Positions 1 to 6,099 of a stretch of DNA of 7,333 nucleotides are shown in pieces; the first letter of the stretch is position 1, and every line of letters begins with the position of its first letter. The notes below the pieces were generated by a model. The model was not told the DNA's origin. It did no database searches and saw nothing but the letters and a program-made list of their open reading frames with translations. Location: NCBI GenBank assembly GCA_025450375.1, contig JANWHO010000077.1:1-7333 (forward strand), read 5' to 3'. The translations under genes were made by a program, and so were the position numbers. The stretch is from Chloroflexota bacterium. GTDB lineage: Bacteria; Chloroflexota; UBA5177; JANWHV01.

Positions 1-1029
1 AAGCATAAGGGCTACGAATACTCGCGGAGCGGAAATCCCACCCGCGCCGCCCTGGAAGAATGCCTTGCCTCCCTGGAAGGCGGCCGCCATGGCCTCGCTT
101 TCGCCTCCGGCCTCGGCGCGGAAACCACCATCCTGCATACCCTCCGGAGCGGTGATCATGTCGTGGCCATGGACGATCTCTATGGCGGCACCTTCCGCCT
201 GTTTGAGCGCGTCTTCCGCCCCATTGGCCTGTCTTTTAGTTATGTCGATGCAAGAGATTCGGCGGCACTTCAGGGCGCCCTCACGCCCGCGACCAAGCTG
301 GTGTGGCTCGAATCACCGACCAACCCCTTGCTCAAGGTGGTGGATATCCAGGCCGTGGCCGCGCGCGCTCACCAAGCGGGGGCGAAAGTGGTGGTGGACA
401 ACACGTTCCTCAGCCCCTACCTCCAACAACCTCTGGCCCTGGGAGCCGATGTGGTCGTGCATAGCGCGACCAAGTACCTGGGTGGCCACAGCGACGTGGT
501 TGGCGGGGCGATCATCCTGCAAGACGACGAGTTGGCGGCCCAACTCCGCTTTCTCCAGAACGCCACGGGGCCGGTGCCAGGGCCCATGGATTGCTTCCTG
601 GTTCTCCGCGGCATCAAGACATTGGCAGTGCGCATGGAAGCGCATGAACGGAACGCGGGCCGGGTGGCCAGAATGCTGGCCGAGCATCCAGCCGTGGAAC
701 GGATCTATTACCCTGGACTGCCCACCCATCCCGATCACGAGGTGGCAAGCCGCCAGCAGCGCGGCTTTGGCGGCATGGTCACCTTCGTGGTAAGCGGCGG
801 CCTCGAACGAGCCACCGCCGTCCTCCGCCGACTCCAGCTGTTCACCCTGGCCGAGAGCCTGGGTGGCGTTGAATCGCTGGCCGAGCATCCGGCATCCATG
901 ACCCATGCCTCGATTCCGCCCGAACGCCGAGCCGAGTTGGGAGTGAGCGAGGGCCTGATCCGCCTTTCGGTGGGAATCGAGGACGGCGATGATCTCCTTG
1001 CCGATCTCCGGCAGGCGCTCGAAGGCTAG
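1..1029 (+). CDS. PLP-dependent Cys/Met metabolism enzyme (cystathionine gamma-synthase/lyase family), 5' partial
   Basis: The reading frame is open from the first base, so the start lies upstream; 342 C-terminal residues are present. Members of this family are usually about 380-400 residues, so roughly 40-50 are missing. The sequence shows the family hallmarks: GYEYSRSGNPTR near the visible N-terminus, the VVDNTF segment with the PLP-contacting Asp, and HSATKYLGGHSD, in which Lys158 of the visible part (codon 472-474) should form the Schiff base with PLP. A C-terminal SLGGVESLAEHPASMTH block also fits. These enzymes act in the cytoplasm on cystathionine, O-acylhomoserine or related thiol substrates in Met/Cys interconversion. 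Sequence alone does not separate synthase (MetB-like) from gamma-lyase or methionine gamma-lyase. Ten bases separate it from the next gene, so the two may be co-transcribed, but nothing links this enzyme functionally to the respiratory genes downstream. Confidence 0.95.
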   Translation, partial: KHKGYEYSRSGNPTRAALEECLASLEGGRHGLAFASGLGAETTILHTLRSGDHVVAMDDLYGGTFRLFERVFRPIGLSFSYVDARDSAALQGALTPATKLVWLESPTNPLLKVVDIQAVAARAHQAGAKVVVDNTFLSPYLQQPLALGADVVVHSATKYLGGHSDVVGGAIILQDDELAAQLRFLQNATGPVPGPMDCFLVLRGIKTLAVRMEAHERNAGRVARMLAEHPAVERIYYPGLPTHPDHEVASRQQRGFGGMVTFVVSGGLERATAVLRRLQLFTLAESLGGVESLAEHPASMTHASIPPERRAELGVSEGLIRLSVGIEDGDDLLADLRQALEG

Positions 1030-1039
1030 GATCCATACT

Positions 1040-1411
1040 ATGACCCGATTCCAGTTCGGTACGTACCTGCGAGGAGAGCTTGGCCGCGGTTACAGCGTGG
1101 CGGATGACGATGGGGGCGCCGATGGCGATCTGCGTCTGGTGGTACTCCGCCGAGGAAAGGAGGCTCACCTTATGGTGGAAACAAACCTGGGTTGGGTTGG
1201 CGGGTTGGGAAGTCCCCCCTCCATGGAGGATAGGATGTTGGTCAAACACCTTGCCGTATTCGTTAAACGTTTCTTTGCCCATCCAGATTTGCTCCCCGGC
1301 GAGACATTGTGCTGGCCGGGCACGGCGGATAGCCGGAGCCAGGTTCGCCTGGCGCTCGATCCGCGAAAGTGGCGCCGCCTTGCTCCGCGCGCCGAGGAGG
1401 TACAGCCATGA
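1040..1411 (+). CDS. hypothetical protein, 123 aa
   Basis: I do not recognise a family. The ATG at 1040 is chosen because it follows the upstream stop by 10 bases and has a modest AGGA at 1028-1031; an in-frame ATG at 989 would overlap the upstream enzyme by 41 bases. The product is a small, probably soluble protein with no signal peptide or membrane segment. It has a charged acidic stretch (DDDGGADGD around residues 22-30), a single cysteine (Cys91), and a basic, Trp-containing C-terminus near PRKWRRLAPR. The mix of short beta-like segments (LRLVVLRRG, HLMVETNLGW) followed by a helical LVKHLAVFVKRFF stretch suggests one compact alpha/beta domain. Its stop codon overlaps the start of the next gene as ATGA, which suggests translational coupling with that membrane protein. 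Confidence 0.75.
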   Translation: MTRFQFGTYLRGELGRGYSVADDDGGADGDLRLVVLRRGKEAHLMVETNLGWVGGLGSPPSMEDRMLVKHLAVFVKRFFAHPDLLPGETLCWPGTADSRSQVRLALDPRKWRRLAPRAEEVQP

Positions 1412-2238
1412 TCCGCGACGCGGGAAGAGAACCAGCCTACCAACGGCCAGCTGGAGTTTCGATCTGGGATGACCTGCGGGATTCCCCGCTTCTGGAGCCG
1501 ACCACGGTAATCACCATTCAACGCGGCTATTTTCGCACCCTATTTTCCACGTTCTATGACCGGATGGGGAGCTTCATCCTGGTCAACCTGGCCGTCGCGG
1601 CCCAATTGGTGGTCGGCGCGGGCCTGGGCCTCCTGGTCGGCGGCTCATTCTCGGTCAAGACCGCGCTCCCCATCGTGATCATTTCCGTGGTTACGGGGTT
1701 GGTCGGCGCCCCCGCTTTCGCCGGACTCTTCGCCTACACGCGAGCCACCTGCGATCCTGACCAGGCGCCCACCTTCGGGGACTATGTGAGAGGAATGCGG
1801 CGGTACGCTCGGCGAAGTTGGGGCTTACTGGCCATCCAGGCCGCGACCGGCGGCATCCTTGTTCTCAACTTTCGTTTCTATGCCAGCATGCATGGGGTGG
1901 CGGGCGCGGCGATCACCGTGTTGATCCTCTTTCTGGGCCTTCTCTGGGCCATGGCCGGGGTCTATGTCTGGCCGCTTTTGGTTCGCGACCTGAGTTGGAA
2001 ACTGCTATTTCGCAACACGTTTTTCCTGGCCATGGCGGCCCCGCTCAGCGCGGTCGCCCTGCTGGCCGGCCTCACGGTGGTCAGCGCCCTGCTCATTCTC
2101 ACGCGGATCGGTGTGTTCATCGCCTTCTTCGTCATCTGGGCCCTGGCCGAGAATCTGGCCTTGCAGCGATTGGTGCGGATTTTTCACGCGAAACAAGAGC
2201 GACTCGCGGCGGCCTCACCTGATCAGATTCGGGAATAA
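1408..2238 (+). CDS. six-helix integral membrane protein, DUF624/YesL-like
   Basis: A 276-residue protein. The ATG at 1408 is preferred over an in-frame ATG at 1369 because a strong GAGGAGG ribosome site (1394-1400) lies 7 bases upstream and the start overlaps the preceding stop as ATGA. After a hydrophilic N-terminus of about 50 residues there are six predicted membrane helices, at roughly 56-79, 86-112, 138-157, 167-192, 205-228 and 229-250. The order FYDRMGSFILVNL, then a helix pair, then the basic GDYVRGMRRYARRSW loop, then VYVWPLLVRDLSWKLLFRN resembles the DUF624 (YesL) family of membrane proteins from memory. Family members are often found near sugar-transport genes in Firmicutes but have no settled biochemical role. 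There are no catalytic-looking polar motifs in the helices. The function is unknown, and the coupling to the 123-residue protein is the best contextual clue. Confidence 0.85.
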   Translation: MIRDAGREPAYQRPAGVSIWDDLRDSPLLEPTTVITIQRGYFRTLFSTFYDRMGSFILVNLAVAAQLVVGAGLGLLVGGSFSVKTALPIVIISVVTGLVGAPAFAGLFAYTRATCDPDQAPTFGDYVRGMRRYARRSWGLLAIQAATGGILVLNFRFYASMHGVAGAAITVLILFLGLLWAMAGVYVWPLLVRDLSWKLLFRNTFFLAMAAPLSAVALLAGLTVVSALLILTRIGVFIAFFVIWALAENLALQRLVRIFHAKQERLAAASPDQIRE

Positions 2239-2416
2239 CTCCCTTCCGATCTCCCGCCGTTCGCTTTTACCGAAGTTTCAGGTGACGACCGCTGCCCCGG
2301 CTTGCTCCTGCTTTGGCGTTGCGACCAAGACGGTAGCCTAGTCCAGTTTTTGGTCCAGCACCATCCATTGGCCGATGCGGGGCGCGGGCGGCTACGGCAG
2401 AATCGGAGATGTGGCG

Positions 2417-2445
2417 CCGTGCGGGAGGGCACTCTCGCAATACGG
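2417..2445 (+). promoter_or_regulatory. stem-loop in the 5' leader of the SCO fusion gene
   Basis: In RNA, UGCGGGAG (2420-2427) pairs with CUCUCGCA (2432-2439) as 8 bp including one G-U wobble, around a GGCA loop. An outer CCG (2417-2419) can pair with CGG (2443-2445) across a 3-base bulge. There is no U-tract, so it does not look like an intrinsic terminator. It may be an mRNA leader structure. In such GC-rich DNA a chance hairpin is also possible. Confidence 0.35.
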
Positions 2446-2447
2446 AA

Positions 2448-2470
2448 ACGGTGGGCAGGACCGTCACGGT
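2448..2470 (+). repeat. alternating ACGGT/ACCGT inverted repeats
   Basis: ACGGT (2448-2452), ACCGT (2460-2464) and ACGGT (2466-2470) occur within 23 bases. The middle copy can pair with either neighbour: with the first as a 5-bp hairpin with a 7-base loop, or with the third as the 11-base palindrome ACCGTCACGGT (2460-2470). The palindrome is also the shape of a small operator. It lies about 58 bases before the start codon of the SCO fusion gene. Confidence 0.35.
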
Positions 2471-2517
2471 GCGGAGAGCCCGCGCGGCGCCGACGGCCGC
2501 AACCAGACGTGGACTTC

Positions 2518-2523
2518 GGGAGG
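2518..2523 (+). promoter_or_regulatory. ribosome binding site that sets the start of the SCO fusion gene
   Basis: GGGAGG ends 4 bases before the ATG at 2528. This favours that start over an in-frame ATG at 2375, which would add 51 residues of low-complexity Gly/Arg-rich sequence in front of the membrane anchor. Confidence 0.6.
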
Positions 2524-2527
2524 CGGT

Positions 2528-3637
2528 ATGGGAAGATGGGCCGCGAGGTTGGCGCGCGCCGGATGGGCCAGGCTTCTGGCTCTCGTGGTGGGGCTGCTAG
2601 CCCTGCTGGTGCTGGCCCTGTTCCCGCGATCCATGCCAACCACCCAGGGCAGTACGCTGGCGCCGGACTTTACTCTGCCCACCGCCAGTGGCACCCCAAG
2701 CATCCTGACCCTGGACGCCCTGCGCGGGCATCCGGTCTTGCTCAACTTCTTCAACAGCGAATGCGTTCCCTGCATCCAGGAAATGCCCCTCTTGCGCCGA
2801 GCGGCTCAGGGCTATAAGGCGCGAGGGCTGGTCGTCCTTGGGGTCGCCACCGGCGGCGACTCGCGATTCGGAGCGCGGCGCTTCGCCCTGGAACAGCATC
2901 TCGGATTCCCCATAGTCGCGGACGAGCATCAGGATATTGCCTGGCGCTACCAGGTGGCCGGCTGGCCGACCAGCTTCTTCCTCGACGCACGGGGCCGTCT
3001 CCGCGGCCAGGTTGCCGGGCCACTCGACGAGGCCAGCCTGCGCGATGGACTGGCGCTGGCTGGAGCCCTCCCCTGCAACAACTGTCATGCGCTTACGCCG
3101 CCCGGGCCGGCAGCCACGGTCGGCGGCCTTAGCGCCGACACCATCTTCACGTCCGGCACCGCCGCCAAATCCTTTGTTCTGCGCGACCAACGGGGCCAGA
3201 TGGTCAGTTTACGGTCGCTCCGCGGCAAGGTGGTGGCCCTGACCTTTGTCAGCGCCATCTGCACCGCGGAGTGCCCCTTGATCGGGCGAGCCCTGGGCCA
3301 GGTGTCGCGCGACCTCGGAGTGGATGCGAAACGCATGGATATCGTCGCGATCAGCGTGGCGCCCGAGGCGGATTCGCCAGCGGCAATTCGCCATTTCGCC
3401 GCGCTGTCAGGTTGGAAGAACAGTGAATACCAGTATCTTTCGGGATCTCGGAAGGCGCTCGCGGCGGTGTGGTCCGCCTATGGCATCTGGGTTGGGCCAT
3501 ATGTTCCCGGCCAGGATCCGGCGCACACCCCGGCGGTCTATCTGATCGACCCGCGAGGGCGGCTGCGCGCCTACTATGATGTCCCATTTCTGGCCCCGAG
3601 GGTCGCCTCCTCCATTCGGGCCCTGCTTGCCCCTTGA
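2528..3637 (+). CDS. membrane-anchored TlpA-like thioredoxin / CxxCH / SCO1-SenC fusion protein
   Basis: A 369-residue protein with an N-terminal membrane anchor (about residues 13-33, after a basic MGRWAARLARAG start), so both domains should face outside the cytoplasm. Domain one (about 48-178) is a TlpA/redoxin-type thioredoxin fold with the active-site pair CVPC at 79-82 and the expected cis-Pro at 147 (GWPTSFFLDARG). A linker carries CNNCH at 183-187, the form of a c-type haem site. Domain two (about 210-369) is SCO1/SenC-like: the copper-binding CxxxC is CTAEC at 245-249, and the distal copper His is His333 in HTPAVYLIDPRG. SCO proteins deliver or reduce copper for the CuA site of cytochrome oxidase subunit II, and TlpA-type proteins reduce such thiols, so a fusion of reductase and chaperone is coherent. 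It converges on the bc-complex operon. Whether haem is attached at CNNCH is uncertain. Confidence 0.9.
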   Translation: MGRWAARLARAGWARLLALVVGLLALLVLALFPRSMPTTQGSTLAPDFTLPTASGTPSILTLDALRGHPVLLNFFNSECVPCIQEMPLLRRAAQGYKARGLVVLGVATGGDSRFGARRFALEQHLGFPIVADEHQDIAWRYQVAGWPTSFFLDARGRLRGQVAGPLDEASLRDGLALAGALPCNNCHALTPPGPAATVGGLSADTIFTSGTAAKSFVLRDQRGQMVSLRSLRGKVVALTFVSAICTAECPLIGRALGQVSRDLGVDAKRMDIVAISVAPEADSPAAIRHFAALSGWKNSEYQYLSGSRKALAAVWSAYGIWVGPYVPGQDPAHTPAVYLIDPRGRLRAYYDVPFLAPRVASSIRALLAP

Positions 3638-3692
3638 GCAGGGAGTCTTTCAGATCGTCTGTTTGTCGGACGGGTCGGCGTGAGTCCGCCCC

Positions 3693-3729
3693 TTCCTGAA
3701 ACACAGAGGCTCCATCTGTGTTTCAGGAA
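3693..3729. terminator. perfect 15-bp inverted repeat, probable bidirectional terminator
   Basis: TTCCTGAAACACAGA (3693-3707) is followed by a 7-base loop (GGCTCCA) and its exact reverse complement TCTGTGTTTCAGGAA (3715-3729). It sits between the two convergent stop codons (3637 on plus, 3753 on minus), where a shared terminator would be expected. Neither side is followed by a clear T-run, so an intrinsic terminator is not proven; it could also work as a stabilising 3' hairpin or be one copy of a dispersed repeat. Confidence 0.7.
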
Positions 3730-3752
3730 AGAGCGAGCCAGCCGTACATCCA

Positions 3753-4034
3753 CTAATACAGGCCGCTGAGCCGCAAGACCACGAGGATCACCAGGATATG
3801 GAGGACGCCAAGAACACCCAGGAGCAGAGGGATGCCGATGAGCAGGAAGCGGGGCACCGGCTCCCTGTTCCCGCCATTCGGCCACTCACGCCAGTGTGGA
3901 TCGCCCGGAGGCGGCTCACCGGCATCGCGATAAAACGCGGGCGGGATGTCCGCCACCGTATCGCGAGGTTCCCGAACCTCGGATGCGAACTGGCGATCAT
4001 CCGTCCGTCGAATGGGGGTTTCCAGTTGGGGCAT
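3753..4034 (-). CDS. small tail-anchored membrane protein, 93 aa, unknown function
   Basis: The ATG at 4034 has a GAGGAAGAG ribosome site 4 bases upstream on the minus strand; an in-frame ATG at 4127 would only add an Arg-rich stretch unlike the rest. Residues 1-62 are hydrophilic and rich in Pro, Arg, Asp and Glu (PPAFYRDAGEPPPGDPHWRE). Residues 63-88 form one strongly hydrophobic helix with the repeated LLLGVLGVLHILVILVVL character, leaving only a few residues after it. It has no cysteines, and one His lies in the helix (His79). This is the layout of an accessory single-helix subunit. It follows the cytochrome b fusion gene on the same strand after 145 bases, so it may be an extra subunit of the bc complex or oxidase. 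I cannot assign it to a family. Confidence 0.7.
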   Translation of the reverse strand: MPQLETPIRRTDDRQFASEVREPRDTVADIPPAFYRDAGEPPPGDPHWREWPNGGNREPVPRFLLIGIPLLLGVLGVLHILVILVVLRLSGLY

Positions 4035-4179
4035 CGGACTCTTCCTCGCGCATATCGAATGCTTTCTATCCGCTCTCCATGACCGCCATTCACGTCGGGA
4101 ATGCCTCACGTGTGGTCGAGTACGCAAGTTTGGGGTCCGCGGACCGCCAAGCTGGTCGGTACTACCACAAATCTTACTC
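4035..4179 (-). other. 145-base gap with inverted repeats between the fusion gene and the small membrane protein
   Basis: This is the only long gap within the minus-strand block; the other junctions visible in it are 2 to 24 bases. It contains the perfect 12-base palindrome GGTCCGCGGACC (4134-4145). An overlapping imperfect palindrome (4143-4160, 7 of 9 pairs match) starts ACCG and ends CGGT. No long reading frame of its own is convincing. It may hold a processing site, a partial terminator or a promoter for the small gene. Confidence 0.4.
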
Positions 4180-6075
4180 CTACTTGGGCGGCACCACGGA
4201 TGGCTGACCTCCCGCTGTCACCTTAAATACCTCCCACATGCCGGCCGCCGCGTGCCCGGGCACGCCGCACACCAGCGCATAGGTGCCTGCCTTGTTCGCG
4301 ACAAAGGAGAAGTTCGAGGTCTGTCCTTTGACGATGCCGCTGGCCGGGTTGATCGAGGCGGCGCCGGAGAAGGCAAGCGGGAAATTGCTTGGCAGGTTCT
4401 TGTCGGCGCTCGGCGTGACCTCGGCGCTGTGTGGGAGCAACCCCTGGTTACTAAAGTCAACCGTAACATGGTAGCCCACCGGCACGCTGATCACCATCTG
4501 TCCGTTCCCGTAGCCATTGAAGTTGAAGCCGGAAACGGCGTTGGAGTAGCCGGCAATCAGGGTGAGAGTCGCGGTGTGCTTCGCGGTATCCCAGGCGATC
4601 CACTTCTGGGCGCCTTTCCCTCCCGGGGGCGGCGCCGCCGTCCGTGCCTGGCCGCCAAGACCGAACTTGTTGTAGACCGTCCGCGTTTGCAAGAAGTTGA
4701 CCAGGTCGTTCAGTTCCGACGCGGAGAGAATGCGCGCGAAGGACGGCATGTTCTCGCCCCCGTTCATGATCCGGATGATCATATCGGATGTGGTCAGGCG
4801 GCCGCCTACGTTCGTCAAATCCGGCCCCCGAAGCCCTCCATAGCCCCCGACCGAATGGCAATCCTCGCAGCCGGCTGTATGGAAGAGCATAGCGCCCCGG
4901 TACACCGGCCCGGAGGTCGCTCCGACCACCTTGGCAGGGAGCGGCGCCGCGTTGAAGTTGGGCGACCATGGGGCGAGGGCTCCGGTGAGGGTTAACGAGA
5001 AGATCATCAGTCCGGTGCACAGCACGACGATCATCGCCCACGGTCGGCGGGCGGGGCTGCGTTCGCCCCTGTTGGCCCAGATAGGCAGGAACAGCATGCC
5101 CACGATGAGCCCCAGCGGAGCGAGAATCATCATCACGTTCTCCATGGAAGGGGGGGTGAGCGCCAGCGCCGCGAAATACCAGAGGAAATACCAATCCGGC
5201 CGCGGCACGACGTTGATATCCGCTGGGTTGGGTGGCCCCGCCAGGGGCGGCGCCCCCACGGTGATCCCCAGGATGGTGATCAGCAGAAGCACCCCGATCC
5301 CAAAGGAGACGTCGCGCCAGGCGGCGTCGGGCCAGAATGGTACGCCATCGCGCTTGAGCATCTCGTGATACCAGGCTCGGTAGCGCTTTGGGTCGACGGG
5401 ACGGCCGCTCTTAGGCGGCTCGGAGATACCGGCATGCAGCACCATATAGAGATGGAAGCCGATAATGGCGAAGAGTAGACCGGGTAGGATGAAGACGTGT
5501 AGGGCATAGAACCGGCTGACCGTGACGCCGGTGACCGTATTGCCGCCAAGCAAGAGATCACCAACCCAGTTCCCGATGAACGGGGTGCGCACGCCTTGGA
5601 ACACGGTAATCATCACGGTGTAGACGCCCACCTGGTCCCAGCGCAGGATCTGGCCGGTAAAGACAATCCCCGCCGTCAGGAACAAGAGGATCACCCCCAG
5701 GATCCAATTCACCTCCCGCGGGTACTTATACGACCCCATCAGGAAGACGCGGAACATATGGATGCCGATCATAATCATCATCAGGTTCGCGCTGAAATAG
5801 TGGATACCGCGTATCTGGTAGCCAAAGATCGCACGTGTATTGATCCACAGTATGCTTTGATAGGCCTGCCCCGTGGAAGGGATGTATTGCGCGGCCAGCG
5901 GGATGCCCGTGACCACCGCCACGATGAAAGACACCAGGGTGGCGCTGCCGAAGACGTACGCCCAACTGATCGCTCCCGCGGTGGGAGGCACCGGGTGCTT
6001 GAGGATCGGCAGAAAGATCGCCGACACGCCAACACGATCGTCAAAGGCGGCCCACGCTCGCCGTAACCCATCCAT
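4180..6075 (-). CDS. cytochrome b (b6 + subunit IV) fused to cytochrome c and a sulfocyanin-like cupredoxin
   Basis: A 631-residue fusion. Residues 1-370 are a complete cytochrome b: a b6-like four-helix part with haem ligands His92/His106 (helix B) and His193/His208 (helix D), then a subunit IV-like three-helix part with the quinol-site PDWY at 293-296. The HX14H spacing on helix D is the b6 type. By alignment from memory, Val41 replaces the Cys that binds the extra haem of b6. Residues about 390-470 form a monohaem cytochrome c with CEDCH at 403-407 and a likely Met443 ligand in ENMPSF. A Pro/Gly linker (471-495) leads to a cupredoxin with ligands His549, Cys603, His608 and Met613; the CGVPGHAAAGMW signature is sulfocyanin-like. 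Seven helices put the c and copper domains on the outer side. The start at 6075 has GGAGG (6084-6088) 8 bases upstream. It would oxidise menaquinol with the adjacent Rieske protein and pass electrons to the c domain and then copper. Confidence 0.95.
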   Translation of the reverse strand: MDGLRRAWAAFDDRVGVSAIFLPILKHPVPPTAGAISWAYVFGSATLVSFIVAVVTGIPLAAQYIPSTGQAYQSILWINTRAIFGYQIRGIHYFSANLMMIMIGIHMFRVFLMGSYKYPREVNWILGVILLFLTAGIVFTGQILRWDQVGVYTVMITVFQGVRTPFIGNWVGDLLLGGNTVTGVTVSRFYALHVFILPGLLFAIIGFHLYMVLHAGISEPPKSGRPVDPKRYRAWYHEMLKRDGVPFWPDAAWRDVSFGIGVLLLITILGITVGAPPLAGPPNPADINVVPRPDWYFLWYFAALALTPPSMENVMMILAPLGLIVGMLFLPIWANRGERSPARRPWAMIVVLCTGLMIFSLTLTGALAPWSPNFNAAPLPAKVVGATSGPVYRGAMLFHTAGCEDCHSVGGYGGLRGPDLTNVGGRLTTSDMIIRIMNGGENMPSFARILSASELNDLVNFLQTRTVYNKFGLGGQARTAAPPPGGKGAQKWIAWDTAKHTATLTLIAGYSNAVSGFNFNGYGNGQMVISVPVGYHVTVDFSNQGLLPHSAEVTPSADKNLPSNFPLAFSGAASINPASGIVKGQTSNFSFVANKAGTYALVCGVPGHAAAGMWEVFKVTAGGQPSVVPPK

Positions 6076-6099
6076 TCCGTCTTCCTCCCCGTCTCCCGC

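Larger units (their letters stand above)
2239..2527 (+). other. gene-free leader upstream of the SCO fusion gene
   Basis: This 289-base interval separates the DUF624-like gene from the ribosome site of the SCO fusion gene. I see no convincing coding sequence in it; the reading frames crossing it are GC-rich and of odd composition (Arg, Gly and Ala rich). I could not identify a matching sigma-70 promoter pair or a known riboswitch consensus. It does hold inverted repeats close to the downstream gene, annotated separately. The interval is long enough to contain the promoter and 5' untranslated region of that gene. Confidence 0.5.

Noticed and set aside
313..906. 197-codon minus-strand frame
   Set aside because: It is antisense to the well-conserved PLP enzyme and has no family motif.
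2375..2527. N-terminal extension of the SCO fusion protein from the ATG at 2375
   Set aside because: It would place 51 low-complexity residues before the membrane anchor and ignore the GGGAGG site next to the ATG at 2528.
2239..2527. Known riboswitch or sigma-70 promoter in the leader
   Set aside because: I compared it by eye with common riboswitch consensus features and -35/-10 spacing and found no acceptable match.
3946..4995. 349-codon open frame on the plus strand
   Set aside because: It lies mostly antisense to the c and copper domains of the fusion, has no domain character, is rich in Arg, Gly and His, and its length follows from high GC content.
4180..6075. Cytochrome b, cytochrome c and cupredoxin as separate genes joined by an error
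   Set aside because: The frame is continuous, the domain boundaries coincide with sensible linkers, no internal ribosome site plus signal peptide is seen before the c or copper domain, and topology places both domains correctly. A sequencing error cannot be fully excluded.
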